A DNA stretch of 29,616 bases from the NCBI GenBank assembly GCA_030691775.1, contig JAUYDN010000006.1, positions 1-29,616 of the forward strand, given 5' to 3'. Below are positions 14,509-21,635 of this stretch, piece by piece. This DNA is from Dehalococcoidia bacterium (GTDB lineage: Bacteria > Chloroflexota > Dehalococcoidia > Dehalococcoidales > Fen-1064). Under the pieces are notes generated by a model. That model was not told where the DNA came from. It saw only the letters and a program-made list of their open reading frames with translations, and searched no databases. Both the position numbers and the translations under genes were made by a program. Each line of letters opens with the position of its first letter. Position 1 is the stretch's first letter.

Positions 14509-16344
14509 CTATCTCCCTATCATCTTCATCCGCAGGCCCAGGTCAAGCCAGGCGAACTTGGGGAAGGCATACACGTTGTAGTAGCCGGTGAATATTTCGC
14601 CGTTGTGACCTTTGAGCCACTGGTGCCAGAAGACATAGGTATAAGGCGCAGGACGTGTAAGTACCCAGGCTTGCTCCAGCACATAGGGCATCAACTCACG
14701 GTGCAGGTCATCCTGCCCTTTCTCATCGATACCTGCCAGGTCCTGTGCTTTCGTGTAGGCTTCCTTCACCTTGGCGTCGTCCACGTAACTGCCGTTGAAC
14801 TGCGAAGGACCATTGAAGTTGATCATCTTGAAATAGGTACCGATGCCGGAGTTACCGGCGTACATCATCTCATCGTAGGCGCGCCGCGCCGCGAGGGATG
14901 TGATAACGGCATAGTCGAGCGGCTCAATCTGCAGTTCAACCCCAATCTTTGCCCACATTGCCTTGACTTGTGACAAGACATCGATGTACGGAGGCGTATT
15001 GTAAACCTGGACTTTGGTCTTGAACCCACTCGGGAACCCGGCCTCAGCAAGCAGTTTCTTAGCTTTATCCGGGTTGTATGTGTAGAGGTCTTTTACAGCC
15101 TGGGGAAGCTGTTCATACGGAACGAAGGCGTTCTTGTATTCCTTCGTATTGATAATCGGCCAGCTAAGGATTTCAGCCTCACCGCCGTAGTAGACGTTTT
15201 TCAACATTTGCTGGTCGATTCCCATTGCCAGCGCCTGTCTCACCCTTTTGTCTTTGAAAGGCAGTTCTGGCTTGTCTAACCTCATATAGAGCACCACCGT
15301 GCTATCCAGTAGATACCGCCGGTAGGTGATATCGGGGTTGGTCTTCCGGATGCTGGCGGCGTCATCCCAGAGGACACCAGGCACCCAGTCTATCTTGGCG
15401 GTACGCAGTGCGGTATAGCGCGTGGACTGGTCGGGGATTACCAGGAACTTCACCCCATCGAGGTAAGGTAGCTGGTTTCCTTTACCGGGGCCGACCGGGT
15501 CTTTACCCCAGTAGCCCGGATTTTTCACCAGCGAGGCGGAACTCCCGGAGACAAAATCGGTGAGCATAAATGGTCCTGTGCCCACACTGACTTTCCAGTC
15601 CCGCATATCGGTATATTTATCTACAACCTCTTTAGGGATGATTGAGGCAAAGTCAGGCAGGAGTGTCAGCATGTTGCCGAACTCTGCCAGAGGTGTCTTG
15701 ATGACGACCGTCCATTTGTCAGGCGCGGTGATTTCGGCGCCGGCCGCCATTGCGGGATAGGAGACCTTGATGTAGGAACGTGGTTCTGTGCAGACCCTTT
15801 TCAAAGAATAGACCACGTCCTCCGCGTTGAGTTCACGTCCGTTGACCGGCGCCTTGTTATGCCAGTTAATGCCTTTGCGGATGCGGAAGATGATTGTGCC
15901 CTTGGTGGGAATTTCCCAGCTTTCCGCGATGACGCCAGCTTTCAGGTCGAGGCGGTTAATACCACCGAGCATGTAGTCGGCTTGGTTGGTACCACCGGGA
16001 CCTTTTGACCAATCGTGGCTCAGCAGTTCTTCATTGGTCAGTGTCAGGGTGTAGACCAGCCAGTGCGAGGTGAATGCCTCATCAAAACCCAGAATATCCA
16101 CGGCGATGCCGACATTGAGCACGCCGCCATATTTAGGTGCGTCGGTTGATGCAGTGGGTGTTGTAGGTGATGGCGAAGCTTTCGGTTGTGCCGTTGTTGG
16201 CGCGGCGGTTGTTTGTCCCGTTACCTTGCCGGTCACGGTCTGCCCGCCGGTTGGCTGTTGCACCGCAGGCTGGCACGATGCAAGTACCATGCCCAGGGCA
16301 AGCAAACAGGCAAGCACCAACCACAGCCCATTCTTGAGTTTCAC
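14509..16344 (-). CDS. ABC transporter substrate-binding lipoprotein, family 5 (peptide/opine/nickel type)
   Basis: This 611-aa protein is an extracytoplasmic solute-binding lipoprotein. A Lys-rich start and hydrophobic helix end in the lipobox LASC, so Cys24 would be lipidated and anchored. A Thr/Pro/Ala-rich linker (residues 30-72) precedes the binding domain. That domain has the family-5 landmarks YGGVLNVG, FRIRKGINWHN, LNAEDVVYSL, TGPFMLTDF and DKAKKLLAEAGFPSGF. The start is GTG 16344 behind GAGGAGGGG. It stands alone, convergent to the crotonase, with its own promoter at 16524-16552. The only permeases in the window (19595-21539) are next to a second paralogue, so this copy may use the same channel with another ligand. 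The ligand is not predictable from sequence. Confidence 0.92.
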   Translation of the reverse strand: MKLKNGLWLVLACLLALGMVLASCQPAVQQPTGGQTVTGKVTGQTTAAPTTAQPKASPSPTTPTASTDAPKYGGVLNVGIAVDILGFDEAFTSHWLVYTLTLTNEELLSHDWSKGPGGTNQADYMLGGINRLDLKAGVIAESWEIPTKGTIIFRIRKGINWHNKAPVNGRELNAEDVVYSLKRVCTEPRSYIKVSYPAMAAGAEITAPDKWTVVIKTPLAEFGNMLTLLPDFASIIPKEVVDKYTDMRDWKVSVGTGPFMLTDFVSGSSASLVKNPGYWGKDPVGPGKGNQLPYLDGVKFLVIPDQSTRYTALRTAKIDWVPGVLWDDAASIRKTNPDITYRRYLLDSTVVLYMRLDKPELPFKDKRVRQALAMGIDQQMLKNVYYGGEAEILSWPIINTKEYKNAFVPYEQLPQAVKDLYTYNPDKAKKLLAEAGFPSGFKTKVQVYNTPPYIDVLSQVKAMWAKIGVELQIEPLDYAVITSLAARRAYDEMMYAGNSGIGTYFKMINFNGPSQFNGSYVDDAKVKEAYTKAQDLAGIDEKGQDDLHRELMPYVLEQAWVLTRPAPYTYVFWHQWLKGHNGEIFTGYYNVYAFPKFAWLDLGLRMKMIGR

Positions 16345-16523
16345 GTGTTTCCCCTCCTCTTTTTTTGAAATTTATTATCCGTGCAAAATATGGTGACGGT
16401 TTACTCGGATATCCGCGATGGGCAAGAAAGAAACACGTCTCGACAGGCGGACGCAATTAAACCTTAGAAAAGACGTGCCGCGGATTAACAAAAATATATC
16501 CTGTATGACAATCGTGTGCGATA

Positions 16524-16552
16524 AGATTAATACGATTCTGGTAAAATGTCAA
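16524..16552 (-). promoter_or_regulatory. Strong sigma70-type promoter of the binding-protein gene
   Basis: Reverse-strand TTGACA (16547-16552) and TAATCT (16524-16529) are exactly 17 bases apart. The transcript would have a leader of about 170 bases before the GTG at 16344. I see no gene in the leader or in the rest of 16345-16674. Confidence 0.65.
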
Positions 16553-16683
16553 TAGGTAAAACGCACCAGATTACGTCAAAATACAGAATAGTCCTACGCC
16601 GTCCTTTTAACGTAATTCTGCCGTTGGTAAGGAAGGAAAGTAACAGGGAGACAAAACTGGGGCGGAGACCGAAAGGTAATCGC

Positions 16684-16874
16684 AGGGTGGGTTGAGTCAC
16701 ATTGGCGCATGGTATACCATCCAGGTATAAAACTTTTTTAGCCTGTTGCGGATGTTGCAATGTAAATAGTGAACGAAACCCGCCTTTTTGGGCGGAGCAT
16801 TTGAGTGGCGTGTTACGCTTCGTCCCGCAGGCTTATGGCAGGGAAATAGTCCTCGGACTTCGCTAACCCACCCT
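16684..16874. repeat. 191-bp MITE-like element, copy 1
   Basis: AGGGTGGGTT (16684-16693) and AACCCACCCT (16865-16874) are exact terminal inverted repeats of a non-coding 191-bp element. The interior carries GTTACGCTTCGTCCCGC-like sequence near the right end. A second copy of the same length begins at 16910. No transposase is present. Confidence 0.75.
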
Positions 16875-16909
16875 TGAGCTGACTTGACCCAGATACGGCG
16901 GGTAATCGT

Positions 16910-17100
16910 AGGGTGGGTTGAGTCTCATTGGCGCATGGTACACCATCGCGGTATAAAACTTTTTTAACCGGTTGCGGATGTTGCAATGTAAATAGTGAAC
17001 GAAACCCACCTTTTTGGGCGGAGTATTTGAGTGGTGGGTAACGCTTCGTCCCGCATGCCTATGGCAGGGGAATAGTCCTCGGACTTCGCTAACCCACCCT
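16910..17100. repeat. 191-bp MITE-like element, copy 2
   Basis: It has the same terminal inverted repeats as copy 1 (16910-16919 and 17091-17100), the same length and roughly nine of ten bases identical. Flanking sequence is shared as well: GGTAATCG before and GCTGACTTGACCCAGATACG after. The pair therefore looks like a tandem duplication of a segment of about 226 bp (16675-16900 and 16901-17130), not two insertions. Confidence 0.75.
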
Positions 17101-17208
17101 GCATGTGCTGACTTGACCCAGATACGGCAGGTCATTTATCATACATCAGGGGCGGAAAGAAGGAGGGGATTTGCCAGTTTCTCTCCAGGGGCGGGGAAAA
17201 GGTGGGGC

Positions 17209-17236
17209 TTGATAATTGTTTATTGAAATTTGTAAT
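17209..17236 (+). promoter_or_regulatory. Probable promoter of tRNA-Pro
   Basis: TTGATA (17209-17214) and TGTAAT (17231-17236) are 16 bases apart and end 11 bases before the tRNA. Confidence 0.45.
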
Positions 17237-17247
17237 TTTCTCCACAC

Positions 17248-17322
17248 CGGGGTGTAGCGCAGTTGGTTTAGCGCGCAGCGTTTGGGACGCTGAGGTCGGA
17301 GGTTCAAATCCTCTCACCCCGA
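17248..17322 (+). tRNA. tRNA-Pro (anticodon TGG)
   Basis: A complete 75-base cloverleaf: acceptor CGGGGTG/CACCCCG with discriminator A, D stem GCGC/GCGC, anticodon stem CAGCG/CGCTG with loop TTTGGGA, and T arm GGAGG-TTCAAAT-CCTCT. The anticodon TGG reads proline CCA. A run of T follows directly. CCA is not encoded. Confidence 0.95.
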
Positions 17323-17350
17323 TTTTTCCTTATCCTTAATGGGGAAACGA

Positions 17351-17677
17351 ATGAGTTGGCGCATTCTTTCCATAGTACTCATCTGGCTGGTGGAGGCGTT
17401 ACTTGCCTTTTATGCCGGCATCGGTTACACGATTCTTCTGGGCTACCTCATTTTTCTCGTCTTGTTGATGGTCCCGCTGAAGACGGAGTGGCTGGATTCG
17501 AAAATCGGGCGGATGATTCTCGGCAATATTACGCGGCCGGATATTGAACTGTTCCTCCGCGCGATGAGCAAATCGACCAGCTACAAAGTGACTTTTACAG
17601 TCACCACCGTGGTACTGCTGGTTGCGGCGGTGGTAATCATCGTTAATTTCAACTACAGGCTGATAGAACTGGTTTAA
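17351..17677 (+). CDS. Small membrane protein of unknown function
   Basis: About 108 residues with three hydrophobic helices: near residues 5-24 (ILSIVLIWLVEALLAFYAG), 24-42 (YTILLGYLIFLVLLMVP) and 80-100 (TTVVLLVAAVVIIVNF). A polar middle stretch contains ITRPDIELFLRAMSKSTSYK. ATG 17351 has GGGGA a few bases upstream; ATG 17339 is an alternative without a site. It begins 28 bases after tRNA-Pro and could be read from the same promoter. I recognise no family, and neither the tRNA nor the small ORF that follows hints at a role. Confidence 0.6.
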   Translation: MSWRILSIVLIWLVEALLAFYAGIGYTILLGYLIFLVLLMVPLKTEWLDSKIGRMILGNITRPDIELFLRAMSKSTSYKVTFTVTTVVLLVAAVVIIVNFNYRLIELV

Positions 17678-17703
17678 CGCGGGTATACAGGATATTTGAC
17701 ATA

Positions 17704-17877
17704 ATGAACGCTAATCACAAAAAAAGGCGCGTGATGGTGATGGGGGTCGGTAACCTGCTACTGAAAGGTGAGGTTGAACGGCTGGCAGAGGATATTATCG
17801 AGAAGAAAACCGACCCATCTACCGCCGCCGCGGAGATACTGGAGAACGTGTTCAATCACATCCGGCGTGCACCTTGA
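17704..17877 (+). CDS. Small 57-aa ORF of unknown function
   Basis: The ORF begins 26 bases after the preceding membrane gene. It encodes a basic start, a hydrophobic strand RVMVMGVGNLLL, and an amphipathic helix VERLAEDIIEKK followed by TDPSTAAAEILENVF. The last part weakly recalls the C-terminal helix of MeaB/ArgK-type GTPases (DPxxAAxxIL), so it may be a gene remnant; the strand weakly recalls a hydrogenase-protease start. Neither resemblance is strong. There is no clear ribosome site. Confidence 0.35.
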   Translation: MNANHKKRRVMVMGVGNLLLKGEVERLAEDIIEKKTDPSTAAAEILENVFNHIRRAP

Positions 17878-17980
17878 CGGCAGGCGGCGTCCATGCGCAA
17901 GCGTTTATTACCGTGGATTTAGAATCATAATCTGGAATTTGTCTTGAGCCTCTCCGCTAAGTCCTTGACGCTTAGACCAA

Positions 17981-18260
17981 GTGCGCAAGGCTGTCCATTC
18001 CACCTTTGACCCTCAGGCAGTATCCGGCATCATTCGGCGGGCTTTACAGAAGCGTGAAAGAGATATACAACAGAGAGACTACCACATGGTTGTAGAACAC
18101 AGACTGCGTGCTTTATCGGTTAGTCGCAATTTAAAAAGGATGTTTTTCTGCGGGCGGAAGAACAGGAGCGACTGGACATCCAAAACATAATTTACAACCT
18201 GTGGGGCAAGCTTTCTGGAGAAGAAGTCTGGTTGACGTACACTCTCTGGGATTCACGCTA
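17981..18260 (+). pseudogene. Frameshifted ORF (possible -1 frameshift at T-TTA-AAA)
   Basis: A GTG-started frame from 17981 to a stop at 18190 encodes a basic helical protein (VSGIIRRALQKRERDIQQRD and on). At 18130-18139 the sequence T TTA AAA AG allows a -1 step. The new frame then continues as KDVFLRAEEQERLDIQNIIY to WLTYTLWDSR and stops at 18258-18260. The second frame has more natural protein composition than the zero-frame tail. The gene could be decayed, a sequencing slip in the A-run, or a programmed frameshift. I recognise no family and see no good ribosome site, so the 5' end may also be missing. Confidence 0.4.
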
Positions 18261-18415
18261 ATCCAGAGCGGAGAGGACTCAGTTCTGCCTATTGAACGGA
18301 ATGGTGGAGTTTGGGGGACAGTTCCCGAACTTCTGTTTGAGAGAGAGGGCTGATACCGGCGGTACAGCTACTTAGAATAAAAATTCTTGGGCAAGGCTGA
18401 AGCATCGCTCATTAA

Positions 18416-18934
18416 TTACTTGGGTAAAAAACTTGCTGCAACCTCTATCATTTTATTAACGCTTTCTTTTAATATATCTATGCTATCGGGCACATCATTT
18501 TCCTTAGTTTTTCCTTCCCACTCCAACCCAAGGAGAATTATATGTCTAGCAAGAGTAGCACTGACATCTTTAATAGCGCTCTGTACGCTAACATCGAGTT
18601 CCGAGGCGACCTTTTTCAGATAGGTATATCTCACTCCAACAATCCTACATTCATAATCATGCTTAAGTGCCAAAACACGTCGCTTATCGTCTCCCGTGAG
18701 TTTTAATACAATAATCAACTCTTCTAGGTTGGATATAAAACTACATCTTTTTATTGATTCTCCCCAGTTTATAATTTCTTTTAAAAGTCTTTCTTTTCTT
18801 TCTTTCTGCCTTATTTCGCTATTCTGCTTAATAATTTTCCAGTTAAAAAAAGCAAGAACACCGGTGGCAATAGCCAGTAGAATAGTACCAATTGCTGTCC
18901 AATTCCATGTCATTAGAGAATCCATGCTTATCAT
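18416..18934 (-). CDS. Membrane-anchored protein of unknown function
   Basis: This 172-aa protein has one N-terminal membrane helix (residues about 13-33, IGTILLAIATGVLAFFNWK) followed by a basic, charged helix (QNSEIRQKERKERLLKEII) and a mostly helical cytoplasmic domain. The layout resembles small anchored proteins often seen in accessory regions, but no domain is recognisable. Its DNA is clearly more AT-rich than the neighbouring transport and CoA genes, a possible sign of transfer. It lies alone between the frameshifted ORF and the tRNA cluster, a common site for acquired genes. No ribosome site is evident; ATGs at 18925 and 18910 are possible starts. Confidence 0.6.
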   Translation of the reverse strand: MISMDSLMTWNWTAIGTILLAIATGVLAFFNWKIIKQNSEIRQKERKERLLKEIINWGESIKRCSFISNLEELIIVLKLTGDDKRRVLALKHDYECRIVGVRYTYLKKVASELDVSVQSAIKDVSATLARHIILLGLEWEGKTKENDVPDSIDILKESVNKMIEVAASFLPK

Positions 18935-19029
18935 CGTAACACAAGATTATAGTATAAATAAATGCATAGAAAGTTGTAGGTTTTGGGTTAGCTATGCCCT
19001 AGGCGAGAAATTATCACCCAACTTTATGG

Positions 19030-19103
19030 TGGGCAGTAGAGGATTCGAACCTCTGACCCCCTGCGTGTAAAGCAGGTGCTCTAACCAGCTGAGCTAACCG
19101 CCC
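19030..19103 (-). tRNA. tRNA-Val (anticodon TAC)
   Basis: A 74-base cloverleaf on the reverse strand: acceptor GGGCGGT/ACTGCCC with discriminator A, anticodon stem CCTGC/GCAGG with loop TTTACAC, and T arm AGAGG-TTCGAAT-CCTCT. The anticodon TAC reads valine GTA. It is last in a Leu-Arg-Val cluster. Confidence 0.95.
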
Positions 19104-19114
19104 GGGGAAGGTGG

Positions 19115-19189
19115 CGCGCTTGGCGGGGCTCGAACCCACGACCTCAGCCTCCGCAGGGCCGCGCTCTATCCAAACTGAGCTACAAGCGC
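19115..19189 (-). tRNA. tRNA-Arg (anticodon GCG)
   Basis: A 75-base cloverleaf on the reverse strand: acceptor GCGCTTG/CAAGCGC with discriminator G, anticodon stem CGGCC/GGCTG with loop CTGCGGA, and T arm GTGGG-TTCGAGC-CCCGC. The anticodon is GCG, where most bacteria have ACG (edited to ICG by TadA) for the CGN box. Confidence 0.92.
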
Positions 19190-19200
19190 ATACAAGTTGG

Positions 19201-19284
19201 TGCCGAAGGAGAGATTTGAACTCTCACGCCCGTTATGGACACTACGCCCTGAACGTAGCGCGTCTGCCATTCCGCCACTTCGGC
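19201..19284 (-). tRNA. tRNA-Leu (anticodon CAG)
   Basis: An 84-base class II tRNA on the reverse strand with acceptor GCCGAAG/CTTCGGC, anticodon stem CTACG/CGTAG with loop TTCAGGG, a long variable arm (TGTCCATAACGGGCG), and T arm GAGAG-TTCAAAT-CTCTC. The anticodon CAG reads leucine CTG. It is first in the cluster. Confidence 0.95.
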
Positions 19285-19300
19285 TCTCCGGCGGCATAGT

Positions 19301-19319
19301 CACGGGATATTCTCCCGTG
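19301..19319. other. Hairpin upstream of the tRNA cluster
   Basis: CACGGGA (19301-19307) and TCCCGTG (19313-19319) form a 7-bp stem with a 5-base loop, between the tRNA promoter and tRNA-Leu. It may mark the 5' leader of the precursor that is trimmed by RNase P. Confidence 0.35.
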
Positions 19320-19327
19320 CCTACTCT

Positions 19328-19357
19328 AATGTAACTTAACCCGAGGCTTCTAGTCAA
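19328..19357 (-). promoter_or_regulatory. Promoter of the Leu-Arg-Val tRNA cluster
   Basis: Reverse-strand TTGACT (19352-19357) and TACATT (19328-19333) are 18 bases apart, 44 bases upstream of tRNA-Leu. It would drive all three tRNAs as one transcript. Confidence 0.5.
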
Positions 19358-19371
19358 CTGTTTCTCCCCAC

Positions 19372-19596
19372 TTAGAGGTATCCGCGGGAACCAGTCGTCT
19401 CCACGTTCAACTTGACAGGCACCGTTGTGAGCAAATATAATACGCCAGAAATAACAATTGTTACGTAGGCCATTCCTTTTACCAGCTTGAAATGAAGTGA
19501 TTTGCTTTCTGGCATTTCGGCGCTGCGGTGTATTTGCGGACGTGTTAACGGTGCGTAGAGTTTGTATGCCCTGTAATCGGCTTGGAGAAAGTTCAT
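19372..19596 (-). CDS. Possible small membrane protein, divergent from the DppB-type permease
   Basis: This 74-aa ORF has a single hydrophobic helix (GMAYVTIVISGVLYLLTTVP, about residues 41-60) and AGGA five bases before its ATG. Its start codon shares the palindrome CATG with the start of the permease on the other strand. Translation of both is possible, but such an overlap is unusual and the ORF could be chance. Confidence 0.3.
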   Translation of the reverse strand: MNFLQADYRAYKLYAPLTRPQIHRSAEMPESKSLHFKLVKGMAYVTIVISGVLYLLTTVPVKLNVETTGSRGYL

Positions 19597-20557
19597 GATT
19601 TCCTATATCGTCAGAAGACTCGGACTGCTTGTACCCACGCTCTTCATCATTACCATCCTCGTGTTCCTGCTTATCCGTATCATACCGGGCAATATCATCG
19701 ATATGATGGTCGCCGAGCACATTTATACCTCAAGAGAAGCAAAAGAGCAGGGCGCGGATGAAATACGGCGGATGCTCGGCCTGGACGTGCCGATTTATGA
19801 GCAATACGGGCGGTGGGTTTGGAATATCCTGCGCGGGGATTTCGGCAAGTCCTTATGGTCGACTACAAAAGTTGTAGATGATTTACGGAACCGTCTCCCT
19901 GTCAGCATCGAACTTGGACTGATGGCATTGATTATCGGGCAGGCGGTAGCTTTTCCTATCGGTATCTACTCGGCGATACGCCAGGACACAGTGTGGGACT
20001 ACGTTGGCCGTAGTGCATCCATTGCCTTCCTCTCTGTCCCGGGTTTCTGGTTGGGTACCATGGTTATGGTCTATCCATCTATCTGGTGGAACTGGTCGCC
20101 GCCGGTACAGTATATCCCGCTGACCGTTGACCCAATCGGCAATCTGCAACAGTTCATCATTCCGGCGCTCATCATGGGATTGAGCGGCTCCGGTACCAGC
20201 ATGCGCATGACGCGGACGATGATGCTGGAGGTACTGCGGCAGGACTACATCCGCACCGCCTGGTCGAAGGGGATGAAAGAGCGGCTGGTGGTTACGCGGC
20301 ACGCTTTGAAAAACGCCTTGATCCCGGTGGTCACAATTATCGGGATGGGCATTCCGGTGCTGGTCGGCGGCACGGTCATTATGGAACAGATTTTCGCTCT
20401 GCCGGGAATGGGACGCCTGATGATAGAGTCCTTGACCCAGCGGGACTATATCATGCTTTCCGGGGTGAACCTGTTTATCGCCGCTTTCGTCCTGTTAAAC
20501 AACTTGGTCGTTGATATTTTATACGGTTACCTCGACCCGAGAATAAGGTACCGCTAG
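19595..20557 (+). CDS. ABC transporter permease, DppB/OppB type
   Basis: This 320-aa inner-membrane permease is one half of the channel of a family-5 uptake system. It has six predicted helices, starting with YIVRRLGLLVPTLFIITILV. The signature loop is RMTRTMMLEVLRQDYIRTAWSKGM, with the EAA-type ARxKG coupling pattern written here as AWSKGMKERLV. A typical end is DILYGYLDPRIRYR. GGAG stands before ATG 19595. It is followed after 16 bases by the DppC-type permease and then by the binding protein at 21636, a normal order. The ATPase genes that should energise transport are not in the window and are presumably elsewhere. Confidence 0.93.
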   Translation: MISYIVRRLGLLVPTLFIITILVFLLIRIIPGNIIDMMVAEHIYTSREAKEQGADEIRRMLGLDVPIYEQYGRWVWNILRGDFGKSLWSTTKVVDDLRNRLPVSIELGLMALIIGQAVAFPIGIYSAIRQDTVWDYVGRSASIAFLSVPGFWLGTMVMVYPSIWWNWSPPVQYIPLTVDPIGNLQQFIIPALIMGLSGSGTSMRMTRTMMLEVLRQDYIRTAWSKGMKERLVVTRHALKNALIPVVTIIGMGIPVLVGGTVIMEQIFALPGMGRLMIESLTQRDYIMLSGVNLFIAAFVLLNNLVVDILYGYLDPRIRYR

Positions 20558-20573
20558 GAGCAAATAGAATCGT

Positions 20574-21539
20574 ATGGCGGTAAAAGAAACCGTTATCAAT
20601 GTTCAAAAACCTTTAAAAAAGCGGCGCTCCTTTTTCGCCGACCTGCTGATACGGCTGGTGAAGGAAAAACCGGTAGGCACGTTTGGCGGGGCAATCGTCC
20701 TCATCATGCTGTTCGCCGGTATCTTCTCTAGCTTTCTGGCTCCGTATGACCCGCTCGCTCCGCACCCCGGGGAATTTCTACAGGCGCCTTCCCCGAAATA
20801 CATCCTCGGTACGGACAACCTGGGGCGTGACCTTTTCAGCCGGATTCTGGCAGGCGCGCGGACATCGATGATAGTGGGACTGGCGTCTCCGGCCCTGAGC
20901 GTGATGATTTCGCTCTTGATTGGCGGCGTGTCCGGGTTCCTGGGTGGCAAGTTCGATATGATTGTCCAGCGACTCGTCGATGCCTGGATGTGCTTCCCGG
21001 AGCTGATTATCTTGCTCAGTGTTATGGCGTTTGTAGGACAGGGGCTGTTGCAGGTGGTGCTCGTACTCGGTATTTCGGGGGGTATCGGCGGTTCGCGGAC
21101 TATGCGTGGCGCCGTCATCGGAATCAAGGAAAACGTCTACGTGGACGCAGCGTCAGCCATCGGTAGCCAGGTGCCCCGGACTCTAATGAAACACATCCTG
21201 CCCAATATTATGCCCGTGGTCATCATCATCTTCACCACCCGTATGGCGGGCGCCATTCTCGCCGAAGCGTCCATCAGCTTCCTGGGCTTCGGCATCCCGC
21301 CTCCCAATCCTACCTGGGGTGGTATGCTCAGCGGCAGTGGGCGGCGTTACATGTTGCAAGCGCCCTGGCTGGTGCTCTGGCCTGGTATGGCGCTAAGCGT
21401 TGCGGTTTACGGCATCAATATGCTTGGTGATGCGCTCAGAGACCTGCTCGACCCGAGACTCAGGGGTGGCATCGGTCGCTATGAAGGCGGCAAAGTGAAG
21501 AAAGCACAAGCGAAAATGAAAGCCACCAGACAAGAGTAA
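20574..21539 (+). CDS. ABC transporter permease, DppC/OppC type
   Basis: This 321-aa partner permease starts with a cytoplasmic segment and one N-terminal helix (GGAIVLIMLFAGIFSSFLAP). It carries the periplasmic family mark HPGEFLQAPSPKYILGTDN and LGRDLFSRILAGARTS. The coupling loop is AASAIGSQVPRTLMKHILPN, and the end is the conserved NMLGDALRDLLDPRLRGG. These features are standard for DppC-type subunits. A Lys-rich tail of about 25 residues follows and is longer than usual. It pairs with the DppB-type gene 16 bases upstream. The binding-protein gene follows within 100 bases, so all three probably share one transcript ending at the terminator at 23467. Confidence 0.93.
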   Translation: MAVKETVINVQKPLKKRRSFFADLLIRLVKEKPVGTFGGAIVLIMLFAGIFSSFLAPYDPLAPHPGEFLQAPSPKYILGTDNLGRDLFSRILAGARTSMIVGLASPALSVMISLLIGGVSGFLGGKFDMIVQRLVDAWMCFPELIILLSVMAFVGQGLLQVVLVLGISGGIGGSRTMRGAVIGIKENVYVDAASAIGSQVPRTLMKHILPNIMPVVIIIFTTRMAGAILAEASISFLGFGIPPPNPTWGGMLSGSGRRYMLQAPWLVLWPGMALSVAVYGINMLGDALRDLLDPRLRGGIGRYEGGKVKKAQAKMKATRQE

Positions 21540-21635
21540 GACGCGTATTTCCATTTTCTTGTTCGGAGGACTGAATGATTTAAGATGAAAAAATACTGTG
21601 AATGCAGGTCAAAAATAAAAGGAGGAACAGGAAAG

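Noticed and set aside
17014..17226. 70-aa forward ORF over the second MITE-like copy
   Set aside because: It runs through the inverted-repeat end and spacer, with no ribosome site and no protein-like composition. It is a shadow of the repeat.
17704..17877. Hydrogenase maturation protease start (VMVMGVGNLLL) linked to hypA
   Set aside because: The essential acidic residues after GNLLL are missing and the protein ends after 57 residues, so it is kept only as an unknown small ORF.
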